Shown in pieces: positions 46,013 to 57,426 of a stretch of 64,000 nt of DNA. Source of the DNA: Morchella semilibera. Lineage: Eukaryota; Ascomycota; Pezizomycetes; Pezizales; Morchellaceae. Within the stretch, counting starts at the first letter, position 1, and every line of letters begins with the position of its first letter. The stretch lies in the NCBI GenBank assembly GCA_009192285.1, contig CM018608.1, forward strand, positions 576,201-640,200, given 5' to 3'. The position numbers and the translations under genes were made by a program. The notes below the pieces were generated by a model that ran no database searches, was not told the DNA's origin, and was given only the letters and a program-made list of their open reading frames with translations.

Positions 46013-48901
46013 GGTGAATTAGTGTGCTCAAAGGATAGAGACTGAGCAGTAAGAGAAAGGTTAGTAGTCTTCCAAGGAGAACCTGAACAAACAGGGGAAA
46101 TCAGGGAGGGGGATGAAGGAATAAATAGCACGTAGTGTTGGCATCAGAAGATCATCCAGTGATGCGTTTTCACTGAGATTGAGACAATACCGACGCATAC
46201 CATGTTCAATCATGCAATGTAGGGGAAGAGTCATGTTGCTCCGAGCAGAGACATTATCAGAAGGGCAAGATCTCCTACCTTGGTAGCGGGACTTAAAATA
46301 ATTATTGTGGTTAAAACGAGTGAGTGTGATTGGCTGACGAACTAAAAGCGAGTGAATATCAAGAACCCCTTCGTTAGATGGAAGTTCGAGATGATGAATT
46401 AGAGAATAAGGAGGATAGTGGTGGTGAAGAAGGAAAGGAGGAAGGAAGAAGGAGGGGTTATAAAAGAGTAAGAAACAGCGGCTTGGAAATAGACTATGTA
46501 TCCGCAATAAAGGGTGAAGCGGCAACAAATCAAGGGACTAAGAAACTAAGAAACTAAGAAATAAAGCAATAGCGCCACAAGGCGACGCGGGGCCGACACC
46601 TGTAACTGCTTCTGGCACTGGCTAGGGTCCTGACAAACAATTGCAATTAAGCTCATTGCAGAACGTAACTCTAAGTGACTGGGTAACTGCAGGACACAGC
46701 CGTAAATGATGCTGGAGGGGCAAGGGGGGGAGAATAGCGATAGGCTAGGATTAAAGAAGAAGACGAGGAATTCGAAGAAGAAATCTGTCTGTGAAAACAG
46801 CGCCAGTGAAAGTAAATCTTTATTTAGAGTTCATCTTTGCTATCTTATTGGGCATGTACCCCTGGCCCTGCCAATCACGCCCTGTCTCACACCCAATCAC
46901 AACTTTTGTCTTCGTCTAGTCAGGGGTTTGATCAACTCTAACCCCACATACTCTAGCGATGTTAAATTGAAAACGGATTAGGATATCAAGCAAAGAGCCG
47001 CCACAAAACCTTGCCGCCTATCCCGAGCCGTTACCATGATTATCAGTAAGGCAGCGAGCGCCTGTTACGTCTGGGCCGCATGGAAAAGAAACTTCCTTTG
47101 TGATCATGGATGGGCTGTGTCTTCGAGTGCTACTCTACATCTAGGCATGTTCGTACAGTCGCACCTCGCTATCTCGTATCTCGATACCTCGGATCTCTTG
47201 CTGTCTCATACGGATTTGAGGGACAGGTACTGCTCTTCTCCACCAAAAACTATTTGCTGTCTCGTATATTTGCTATCTCGTAGGGGTTTGGCCCCCAGAA
47301 TACGCTAACATAACGAGGTGCGACTGTAGTTGAGTACCTACTCTATCGAGTACATACTTGAATCCTGGATCATGGACGGCTGTACCGGAATTTCCCTCGG
47401 ACCCTCAACCCTGCAGGTCCTCTTCCCAACTGGCAGCTGCATGCCTCAGCCAGCCTTCCTCCAAATCGACCGAATATGGTAATGACCTTTTTTTTTTCCG
47501 GGCATCTCACCGCCAGTCATGGTATGGGCTAAGCTTTGAGTCCTTTCAGTTGTGCAGTTGGGCTGAAACCCCTTACCCTTTTTGGCCCTCCCAGGGACGT
47601 TTGTTGGTTCCTCATCACGTAAGCGCAGCCAGAACGGCTTGCGCCTGTTATCGTCATAGAAGTCTACCAAGAGAACCTACCAAATAAAAAGAGCACTCGT
47701 GGTTAAAGTGAATTAAGATAGACGGTGCTGTGTGGCTTAGGGAAATCCACATACATGTAGGTACACTCCATCCATTATGTACACTTATATCTACGAGGTG
47801 CCTAGCTAAGTGAATTTCCAATAGTTCGACACCAATGCCGACATCTATCTCCTACATCTCTCGGCACTGGCAAAATCCCTATTCACGCCGCAGTCGAACC
47901 TGTCGAGGTTGTCAATGATATATGTAGTTGACTACATAGGTACCCCATGTATGTACCTGCATGTAGATATGTAAACAAAAAAGGGGGAACTCTTGTAATC
48001 GTTACCCTATCCAATCATACAATGTACCTGTTGAAACAAGATCGCTTCCAAGTTCCACGGTTTACCCTAGTGCGTTCAATAGCTACATGTAGCTGTGTAA
48101 CGCTAGCTAAGAAATTGTGATCGTTCCTGGAATCTTTTAAATCCATTTTTAACTCTGTCAATCTGTCAGGGTTATGGGCATCCGGGTACGGCACTCGATT
48201 TGTCTGCTCTACGTCACGTATAAGTTGGTAGGCAGTTAGTTACCTTATCATTACCATGGTCACAACGGGTTGATCAATTAAATTTCTACCCAACCTCGTA
48301 TTCTGATCCAGTCCTGGGCTGTTTTTATTGTCCATGTCATGTGCGTTCCAGGGTATTTACACACTACCATTATTTCGTGCCACGCCTTGCCTGTACAGAC
48401 ATGTGGTATGTACTCTATGTATGGAGGGAAAAGGATCTGTAGGCGGGGCTTGTATATTTGGGTGTAACTCTGCCAGTACCTGCTCTCAGTTTAGAATCGC
48501 GCTCTAAATTGTCGTATATAGATATAGTGTGGTTATTTGCACCTATGTAATTCGGCCAAGATTTTGTATGAATTTATAGCACTTTTTGACTTGGGATGAT
48601 ATCCAGAAGGATCGTGACCGTCATCTTGTGTAGAATAGATGATTGAAGTTACATACACTCCAGTGCCGAGGCTCAAGTCACGTTGCTTAGCCGGATTTTG
48701 CGTGAGTCCAAACCCCGCATACTTTCCTTTCTAGAACTCTTGGACAAAACTCAAAATAACGACGACCTATGAAATTGTTCTTTTGTTACCTTGTGAACCA
48801 GATCCAATTGCTCTTTTATCCAGATCCGATCTGAATAGTGGTCTAACTATTGGTCCTAATCGCTCAGTTCATCGTCATCATTTATCAAATATCCCGCTAA
48901 G
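46013..48901. other. divergent promoter region with a MITE
   Basis: The glyoxal oxidase and the PPCS gene are transcribed away from each other across this 2.9 kb. It contains a pogo-like MITE (47156-47326) and TACATGTA copies near 47750 and at 48084. No coding frame is supported. Confidence 0.6.
47156..47326. mobile_element. pogo/Fot1-type MITE, 171 bp, TA target duplication
   Basis: The ends CAGTCGCACCTCG (47156-47168) and CGAGGTGCGACTG (47314-47326) are perfect 13-bp terminal inverted repeats, and both are flanked by TA. Termini of the form CAGTCG(A/C)ACCTCG are characteristic of pogo/Tigger/Fot1 elements of the Tc1-mariner superfamily. The 145-bp interior repeats ATCTCGTAT-like words and encodes no transposase, so it is non-autonomous. 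Confidence 0.85.
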
Positions 48902-50026
48902 ATGGATATAACCCCCGAACTTTCAGAAAGTCACTATTTCGAGACCAACCTGCCCCCGAGTACTCTAGCCGAGCATACAGCACTTGCAAATTCCTTTGTC
49001 AGGCAGCACCATGAAGCGAAACGACCTGTCGTTCTCCTCACTTCAGGTGGGACTACAGTACCACTAGAGAATCAAACAGTGCGTTTTATCGATAACTTTT
49101 CGGCCGGAACACGAGGAGCTACTTCAGCCGAGTATTTTCTCTCACATGGCTACGCTGTGATCTTCCTACACCGGCAATTCTCACTTCTACCGTTCTCCAG
49201 ACATTATTCCCACTCGACAAATTGCTTCCTCGATTTCCTATCCGAGTGGGGGCGCATCGGCGAGGACGAGGAGGATGGCGGAAAAGCCGAACAGGCAGCG
49301 ACCCCAGATGTAGTCGTAAAGGCAAAGTACCGCCAGGAGATGTTGTCCGTGCTGAGAAAATACCAGGAGGCCAAAAAAAAGAACCTACTTCTTCTACTAC
49401 CGTTCACAACTGTGACGAGTTATCTTTTTACACTGAGGGCATTGGCATGCGAGATGCAATGCTTGGGAAATGAGGCATTGTTCTACCTTGCAGCTGCTGT
49501 ATCGGACTTCTTTGTACCTCCAAGTAGGATGGCTGAACATAAAATCCAGAGTGGAGATATCCCTTCATCGGGCGGTGAAAGTACTGGGGTTGGTGGTGGA
49601 AAGAAACTAATAGTCGATTTGGATCCGGTACCAAAGTTTCTGAAAAGACTGGTTGAACAATGGGCGCCACAGGCAATGATAATCTCGTTTAAGGTCTGTC
49701 CCCTTTATAGACCAGTAAATAATTTGTGGTGATTAAGATACTGATCTTGTGGAAAATAGTTGGAAACTGATCCCAAAATTCTCCTCTCAAAGTGCCGGCA
49801 AAGTCTTGAGCGTTATTCCCATCATCTTGTTATTGGAAATCTCCTCTCTACACGAAAACGCGAGGTAGTGTTCGTAGACAGAGAGGGCATTGAATGGATC
49901 CGTACGCCAGAGACAAGCCAGGATGCAGAAGAGGTTGAGATTGAAAGCTTGATAGTTCCCGCTGTCATCCGAAAGCACCAAGAAATGCTTCAGAGACGCA
50001 AGACTGTTGATAAAAATTGCTCCTAA
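48902..50026 (+). CDS. CAB2: phosphopantothenate-cysteine ligase
   Basis: Two exons, 48902-49693 and 49760-50026, give 352 aa, close to the usual eukaryotic length. The intron is 66 bp (donor GTCTGT, acceptor ATAG) and joins IISFK to LETDPKILL. Diagnostic parts are VVLLTSGGTTVPLENQTVRFIDNFSAGTRGA (nucleotide-binding loop), FYLAAAVSDFFVPP (substrate region), VDLDPVPKFL and HHLVIGNLL. The enzyme joins 4'-phosphopantothenate with cysteine, the second step of coenzyme A synthesis after pantothenate kinase, in the cytosol. Eukaryotic enzymes stand alone and are not fused to the decarboxylase, as seen here. An acidic insert (GEDEEDGGKAEQ, about residues 120-131) is probably a surface loop. The start is the first ATG after a run of in-frame stops. 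Confidence 0.94.
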
Positions 50027-50221
50027 AGACGGCCAAGGCGCACCACACAATACCACATAGTATTTGTTCTGTGCAATTTTTTCTCCACTGTAAAAGTCAT
50101 TACCTAAACAAGCCGCATCAACGTCAGTTTTCTCTCACACAGCGTGTTACTTCATTTAGTATTAAAGGTATACGCATCAGGACCCATGTGGTTTGAATTG
50201 CGAATTTTATGCAATGTGGTA

Positions 50222-50247
50222 GTGGTGGTGGTGGTGGTGGTGGTGGT
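50222..50247 (+). repeat. (GGT)n microsatellite
   Basis: Eight GGT/GTG units occur in a row, 195 bp downstream of the PPCS stop codon. Confidence 0.95.
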
Positions 50248-53200
50248 ATTTTGGGGGAGTTCGAAAGATGTAGTATTAAATCGACTGTATAATATAGGTC
50301 TTTTATATCTCAAGAAATATTGCTTGATACATAAGAGTGTCGCAGCAACATACAAATGAAAAGAGGCAGCGAGTGATACTCTGTGATAAACGACGCGCGT
50401 CCTCTCATGGAACTTATTGCTTCCCCTGTGTCATTACATGTACTTTACTTCTGCAACACCTTAATTCTCCTCGGTATATGCTCTACTTGCGTATGCCTAT
50501 AGCAAAGTACTATCTAAATCATATTTCCTACCTATATATCTTGAACTATCACTCGGTATCATTCGGCAAACAGAATCATAAGCCCTAATCTCTAAAGACA
50601 CGGGCTTTCACCGTTGACTCGCACGGTAACCGATATTGCGAAAGTTTAATCGATCAATCAAAAGGAATTCATCCTTGGCAACGACTTTGATGTCTTAAGC
50701 ACTTGCTCATGGCCTGAGATTCAGCACCCGTGAGGGGCAAATGCATGCCGTAGCATGCGTAGGTGCAAGTGTGATCCAGGAGTAGAGTACCAGGAGCACG
50801 TATTCTACGATTGTGGCTTCTACCATTCATGCAGGTATGTGTAAACAAAACTCTTCGTTTTTGTCAGGTCAATCCCCCACTATTTCCCAGAGATTATAGG
50901 TTACAGCTAATAGATTAACGGTTCTTTTAGGCCCAGTGATGTGTCAAGAGCATCATAAGAAAGGGTCTGGAAGGAGGGAACTTGCCAAGCGAGTGTGGTC
51001 CCTCGTATCTTCTAGTGCGCCATTTGCCCCTTTTTTCATGTTGTTTATACAAGGCGCTAATAATCTCCAAATCTCAACTAGCGCCGCAATCAAGACTCCT
51101 TACTATAGCCCCCCACATTATTCATGTGTTGCAAAACCCCATAGAGATCCGATCACCTGCTTAACTCTCTACATATGCATATACCTACAGCCTTAACTCT
51201 AACCGGGACCACCGATTCAAAAAATCGAGGATGTCAAACTGTCTCGATGGAATATTTCCTTATTTATTCGGGAATTAATTAACGTTTCAGGCCTACACAT
51301 ACCCGGTACCATGACTACTCTACACGTACCTGTCTGTCCTGGGGGTGAAAAAAAAAGGAAAATGGTCACTTCACGTGGGCTAACTTACACTTATGCCATA
51401 ACTAGGTAGAGTACATGTATGCGTCAGTAAGAAATAGCCTGTCTCAAATTTGGCATCACTGCATGATGTACCACGTTTTTTTATGCATATGAGAATCTGT
51501 GGAAATACCCAATTGATTTTGGTACTCTTTATTTACTTATCTGATACATTGACAGTGAGAATTCATTCCAATTCCAGCCCGTCAGCAACTGCAATCATAT
51601 TCACCAAGAACGCCCAGTACCTGTCAGGGTTGAAGTAGTGTGAGTTCGAAAGGTACGGAAGGTAAAATGGGGCTAGCTGGAGATCTGTGGTATGCTGGGC
51701 GAGATACTCGCACCAACAGTACCGGGTCGCAGCTGTCATTAATGCCAGTTATAGTAGGTAATAGTATATGCAAGTTGCTAGAGTGTTTGTTCTAACCCGC
51801 CCGCGCTGCTATGTACTTCGCCCAATAATTTATTTTAGTTCCCGAGGACTATTCTACGACACCGATCAGCCGCATAACTCCCGCTCAATAAAGCTGTACT
51901 CCGATGATCGAACCCGTTATCGGTCACTGTTTTTCGGAGGTATCTTCTCAAGTATCTACGCAAGTCAGATCGACCATGCACCCGTCTCCTCATTCGTCTG
52001 AATATTATTACTGGTTGAAGATGATGCACCCTGTTGTTCAAGGTGCCCGCCTACTTTTCGTGTTGGTATCTAATATGGGTTCAGAGCTTGAACTCGGCAA
52101 AACCAGTTTGAGTGTATGTATCCCGAGTGTCTCAAAGCACGTGCGCGATGGCTGCCTCTTCCTTAATGGGTGATAGAGTAGCTCCAGCTGTGGCCGTATA
52201 CCCGGGGAATACGTACATATTGTATTGTCTGATTCTACGGATAACGATGCCGCTCTGGCGCCTGCAAGTACTCCTGGCGGTCCTACATACATGCTGCGGC
52301 ATGCCTACAACCACAACTTGGCGAGTGATCGTTTGTGACTTGATATTCCCACGCGAGTGAGATTTTGAGTATAGAAAGCAATAACCTTGTTTGATTGCGT
52401 GCAGATATAAGGGAACTAGGTTCCATGTGTCTGTGGATTTTTCTGCCAAGTTTGGTGGTCTAGCGTTACCCAATGCTAGTAGCAGTGGCGGGAGAGGGCG
52501 CAACCTTGTTATTTCCACAATATCAGATCGGAGACTCGGCATTTACTCTAAGCTTGCGATATTTCCCTCATTGAAGGGTGAGGCGGCTTTCTATTCCATA
52601 TTTCTTGGGTCGTACAAATACGATCGTTCGTTACAGATAATCTCTCTTATTTCCCAGTCGACTGAGGCTGATAAAAAGTCGACCTCTTCAAGTATCTTTC
52701 GAATTGGCGTAAGAAATTGCCGACTACTATACCAGTCAATGTGGTTAGGATATCATGTGTCGGAAGGGACACGGTCTGGTCTAGCCCAGAAAAGCTGATT
52801 TTGACAGGCAATCTAAAAGCTTTGATGGACCTCAAACAGCCAGAAAAGTCATGTGCTGTCCCAAAGCAAGTTATCAGAGGTCAGCCATGACCATGAAAAG
52901 AAGCAATTTGGTTATTCTATACACATTTTAGAAATTGCCAAGTATGGGACCTACCAAATCTCTATATTGATATGAGGTCAGAGCGAAGACTCTATGAACA
53001 TGAAATTGGTCAGAAACTGCTTGTACTGACTGCTGTAGCTGTCGTAAATTGCAGGCAGGATATCCCAACTTCGTTGACTGGTACAGTATTTTATCCCTTG
53101 TACGCATCCCCAGGGAGTCGGCAAAGATCTTGGCTTCATGGCTTCACGGCTTCACGGCTTTCAGTTTCCAAACTCTATCTTCCTCATTGGATCCGATGAG

Positions 53201-53603
53201 CTTAACCAGATCTATAAATATGTCAGTTTAATATCATCATTTCACCTGATATTATTCACTAATCTGCTTACCCCTGGAGGATTTTCCTTATTCGTAAGAG
53301 GGAAGGAATACGCGCTTAGGACATTAGGGTCTTCCCGGCGTGACAAGTGAACTCTCTGTATAGGAGAGAGAGTTTGGTTGAACCGCTGAATACCGCTCGT
53401 TCTCCAACGTACCTGTAAAATTTTGCTAGAAAATTTGAAAGAAGTCTTAGCTCTGGTAAGAAACTTGGTTCTCGGTATATTATGGTAATGTATGGACGCC
53501 TTTTTACCGGGGCTTTCCTCACCTTGGAAAGTACATATGTTACCCTGATACTCTTAGTTGATTCCTGGATTTGAACCCGTGGATCTAGACGCAGTTCGCT
53601 CTT

Positions 53604-53618
53604 CCCCCCCCCCCCCCC
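53604..53618 (+). repeat. poly-C tract (15)
   Basis: Fifteen C residues occur in a row, about 130 bp upstream of the RidA-like gene and next to a tRNA-like sequence. Confidence 0.95.
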
Positions 53619-53746
53619 TTCAGGATTCTAAAGGTCACGGAAAGGTTTAGATAATTCCTCTGATCCGCCGGAATTACTCCTACCCGGTCTAAAATTACTC
53701 CACTTACTCCACTAGAAAGTAGAGGAACCTACAACACATAACCAAA

Positions 53747-54154
53747 ATGAACTCTCCCCCAATGGTTAAGACCTCCCATAAGACCCTAAACCCCTACGAA
53801 GCCCTCTTTGGCTACTCTCGCGCCGTCCGCAAAGGGCCATTCATCTTCGTCTCCGGAACTACGTCCATCACCCCCGACTCTGCCGGGATGGTTCAACACC
53901 CAGGCGACGCATATCGGCAGACGGTCGTCGCGTTCCAAGAGTCGCTCAATGCAATCGCAGCACTCGGGGGGGCGAAGAAGGACGTGGTGAGGGTGCGCAT
54001 GTTTGTTGCGAGTGATGACGAGTGTGATGAGGTGGGGAGGGGTATGAAGGAGGTGTTTGGTGAGGGCGAGTGGGCGGCGACAATGATTGCGGGGGTCGGG
54101 TTTGTCAGGGAGGATATTAGGGTAGAGGTAGAGGTAGATGCGGTGGTGGGATAG
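53747..54154 (+). CDS. RidA/YjgF/YER057c-family protein
   Basis: This is a single exon of 135 aa with the RidA fold signature throughout: ATKTLNP-like start (MVKTSHKTLNPYEALFGYSRAV), the GPFIFVSGTTSI strand, DAYRQTVVAFQESLNAIAALGGAKKDVVRVRMFV and a C-terminal EVEVDAVV. RidA members hydrolyse reactive enamine/imine intermediates released by PLP enzymes, but many fungal paralogues have other or unknown substrates. The usual catalytic arginine (R-x-x-x-E region near VRVRMFVASDDECDEV) cannot be assigned with confidence. The length is normal. No targeting sequence is present, so it is probably cytosolic. No metabolic gene lies next to it that would hint at a substrate. Confidence 0.92.
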   Translation: MNSPPMVKTSHKTLNPYEALFGYSRAVRKGPFIFVSGTTSITPDSAGMVQHPGDAYRQTVVAFQESLNAIAALGGAKKDVVRVRMFVASDDECDEVGRGMKEVFGEGEWAATMIAGVGFVREDIRVEVEVDAVVG

Positions 54155-55292
54155 GGTACATGTAGGTTAATAGGGTCTCTGGGAAATGTATTGGTATATG
54201 AAGTCATCTACTATACTGTCGTTCAAAGGCATCCAGGGAATTTGGATCACAGAGAATCACTCAGCTCTCTCTGGTCACAACAGGTTACTCAGCGCCCTGA
54301 AATGCTCGACACTCAAATATATTCATGATCGATCCAGCAGGTCTTTACTTGCTGAAAAATAAAATATGGTCCCAAACCGAATTCGAACATCCCCGGTTGC
54401 TATCAGGCCCGCCTTGGGACCATACTTTATTTTTCAGCAAGTATAGTGCTTCATTTGGCAGGGGTTTCGAAAGTAAAGTCCCTACCCTAAGGTTTTCGTG
54501 AAAGGGCTAATTACTACCTAAACTAGTTCCAAGTGTAGAACCACAGCACAATTAATTATCACGATGAACAGAGGTGGAGTGTTTTGACCCTTGGGAGAAG
54601 CCTTTTGCGCACTCCCGGATTGGTAAAAAGAGGTGGTTAAGGTGTTAGTGGGGAACCCGTTGCTAGGTAGATTTGTATGGGTTTCGCCACTCAACTGCTC
54701 TTAGGCTGGCTATGTGATATGTGCTCTGCATGTATGGCGCGAGAAGGCATAGGGGGTGGGTGTGTAAACCTCAGAGGAATTTTTTTTGTATGGGAATTAG
54801 ACCGTTAGGCACTAGTACAATTATGGGAGTAGATCTCCCAATTTCTATATAGACTGATTGGCTGCAAACGCTGAAGTTTACACACCTACCCTCCATAGCT
54901 TCTCGAGCCATACTTCTACTTTATATGCGCTCTATTCTACGTTCTACACTCTAAGTACATGTAGTTCTGGGCTAGTAATCCTTGACGTCACCTTTAGAGG
55001 TCAAGCAAATCAGGGCAAACCAAGCTTTTTACCCCAGACCTGTCAATAGCCGCCAATGCCCGCCCATGGGAATGTCATGACCCGACGGCCAATGCCTAAC
55101 AATTGTCGCTTTGTTGGTGTCTAAAGTGCATTAAAGGGGAGGTCGTATAGGTGGGGATCTGAAACGGGCAACTCTTATTACGATTTCTATTCTTTCTTTC
55201 TACCAAGATTTCAGTCTCCTGTCCTGCCCTGGAGCAGCGCCGCTCTTATCCAGTGATTCTACCGTCGACAGTACGTACTACATACTATCAAC
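54155..55292. other. intergenic region with a foldback element
   Basis: It contains a 98-bp foldback (54346-54443), TACATGTA at 54157 directly after the RidA-like stop codon, another TACATGTA near 54957, and the likely promoter and leader of the potassium channel gene. No coding frame is supported. Confidence 0.55.
54346..54443. repeat. foldback element with 29-bp arms and tRNA-like core
   Basis: Arms 54346-54374 and 54415-54443 are reverse complements over 29 bases with one mismatch, and both have TA at the outer end. On the minus strand the 56-base core begins TGGTCCCA, ends TGGGACCA and contains GTTCGAATTC. This resembles a tRNA acceptor stem with a T-loop/B-box, though there is no proper anticodon arm. 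Confidence 0.6.
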
Positions 55293-57426
55293 ATGAATGA
55301 CCTGGGCCTTGATGAACAGATACAGCAGAACACACGCGAAGTGGTCCAAAGACTTCACAAGGGTCGCGCGCAGCAACATCAGCAGCAGCAGCAGCGCCAC
55401 CGCAGTAGCAGCTCCAGAAAGCTCGACAAGCTCAATCGCGATAGTTCACGAAATGAGGAAGGAACAGACCGCGTAGGAGAGCTTCAGGAGGAGAAGTTAG
55501 AGGAGGGGAATATTAAGAAGGGGTTTTCGACCAAGTCAAAGTGAGTTTGTATAACCACGACCACACCCTAGGATTTGATGGTGGATCTGACAGAGCTGTA
55601 ATATTCCTCTCTGTGTAGCATCTGGTGGATTACATCCACTGCATTCCCGTTGATTTCTGGTGCGTTTGGCCCTTTGGCTAACTTGGCGTCCATTTGTGCA
55701 CTCGTACAGTCCTGGAGGGTCTATATACCGCCGGGGGGATCGGAGATACATGGTGACCGAGTAGCGGATCCGGCTTGGTTAGTGGATGAATGCTCCACAT
55801 CCGTACTATTTTTCAGCGCTCAATGGGGCCGATTGCTAACAATATATTTTGTTAAAGGCTCCTTGGGATAAACGCGGCATCACTGGTTATGGCCGTGATT
55901 GCAAATGTTTGTATCCTTCTGACATTTGCGCAGCGAATACGGTATCTAGTATCATTGCCGATTACTATAACTCTCTGGTAAGTTACAAGAAGAAAAAAGC
56001 CTGTTGGCATTTATAAGCTAGTATAGTCATTGGTAGAGTCATTGGTATGATATTAAACCAAATAACATTCAGGTACATATCTTCAATACTCTTAATCGGC
56101 CTTGTGGTAGCTGCAACAAAACTTCTTCAAGAGCACTCGGGAAAATCCTTCGCTTTCTCCCAATCCTACTACTACGGCATCATAGCCGCCGTGTTCTACT
56201 TTCTCATCGCGACCCTCCTCTCCACCAACTATATCGGCAGCACCGTTAAGAGGCTCTACGAACCATCGTTCAAAGTGCTCACAATCACGCAACGGACGTT
56301 AATGCTACAAACAACCTCGCTGATGTTCTACCTTGGCCTTGGTGCGCTGGTGTTCTCCAAGGTCGAGGGCTGGGAGTACGTAGATACTGTCTACTGGGCG
56401 GATTATACACTCCTCACGATCGGCTTGGGGACAGACTACCCGCTGCAACACACGGCCGCAAAGATCATACTGATTCCGTATGCGGTGGGCGGCATCATTG
56501 TGCTCGGTCTCGTGGTGAGCAGCGTTAGAGGTATGGTACTAGAGCGCGGGAAGGTCAAGATGAACCGCAGGGCTATCGAGAAGGAACGTCAGAAGTGGTT
56601 GGTGGTGCTTGAGGCTAGTAAGAAGGATAATGATGCTCGATCTGCAAACGAGCTAATAAAAGAGGAGTTTGAGATAATGAGAAAGATTGAGAGGACAGCG
56701 GACTTGAGGGGCAAGTGGATGGCGCTGGGGACATCTTTAATGGCGTTTTTGTTTGTATGGTTAGGTGGAGCCATGGTTTTCACATTCTCAGAGGTATCAG
56801 ATCCTACCACATGTTATCGCCTTAATCCCCCAGCTTCTGGATCCGGCCTGACTGACCATACAAAATCCAACTAGCGTACCCAACATTGGTCATACTTCGA
56901 CTCGTTGTATTTCTCCTACACCTCTCTGTTAACAATCGGTTACGGCGACTACTACCCCCAATCCAACTCTGGCAAGCCCTTCTTCGTAATATGGTCCATC
57001 ATCGCCATCCCCACAATGACTATCCTCATCTCCAACATGGGCGACACTATCGTCCGCGGCGTGCGCGAAGGCACGCTGTGGATTGGCCACAGAACCGTCC
57101 TCCCGGATGCGTCACAACAGACAGTCGCCGAACAGCGCAAAAAAACTAACCGCATTATCGAGGAGGCTCGGGAGACGTTCCAAGGCTCACCCCGACAGGT
57201 GCAGAGTAACATCGCCGCGCAGATCCGGGAGATATCGAGTCATGTGGGGTGTGAGCCCCCAAAGAGGTATACGTTTGACGAGTGGGCGGAGTTCTTGGAG
57301 CTGCTGGGGGAGGGCGAGAATTGGAGTTGGTTAGGCGAGGATGGCCCGCTGATGAGTGGATTGAGTGAGGCAGAGTGGGTACTCGAGGGGCTGTGTAAGA
57401 AACTGGAAAAGGCGTTGGCTGTTTAG
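55293..57426 (+). CDS. TOK1: outward-rectifying two-pore-domain potassium channel, TOK1 type
   Basis: Five exons, 55293-55540, 55619-55777, 55858-55977, 56073-56793 and 56875-57426, give 599 aa. All introns are GT-AG (GTGAGT, GTTAGT, GTAAGT, GTATCA donors; TTGCTAAC branch in intron 2). The N-terminus is cytosolic, with a Gln/His run and charged residues. Hydrophobic segments follow: ISGAFGPLANLASICALV, LLGINAASLVMAVIANVCILL, YISSILLIGLVVAATKL, YYGIIAAVFYFLIATLL, LMFYLGLGALVF, IILIPYAVGGIIVLGLVVSS, LMAFLFVWLGGAMVF and FFVIWSIIAIPTMTILIS. This is the eight-helix layout unique to fungal TOK channels. Pore 1 filter is TIGLGTDYP and pore 2 is TIGYGDYYP; a GLG first filter is normal in this family. 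The plasma-membrane channel lets K+ out on depolarisation. The C-terminal tail of about 110 residues is cytosolic. Confidence 0.95.

Larger units (their letters stand above)
50027..53746. other. gene-poor region, 3.7 kb
   Basis: No gene is supported. A (GGT)n run lies at 50222-50247. The 51800-53350 part has several open frames up to 136 codons on both strands but no domain or splice structure. A C15 tract (53604-53618) lies just before a tRNA-like fragment on the minus strand (53560-53600). Confidence 0.55.

Noticed and set aside
49222-49473. Second gene overlapping the PPCS exon
   Set aside because: Shifted-frame shadow of the ligase coding sequence.
52391-52798. 135-codon + strand frame and overlapping minus-strand frames
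   Set aside because: Overlaps frames of equal length on the other strand, no motif, no consistent start or splice sites.
53556-53640. Functional tRNA gene on the minus strand
   Set aside because: A B-box-like T-loop is present, but the T-stem has mismatches and the D-arm is missing; kept only as a low-interest finding.
56440-56460. Unusual GLG pore-1 filter in the potassium channel
   Set aside because: Fungal TOK channels normally have a non-GYG first filter, so this is expected for the family.
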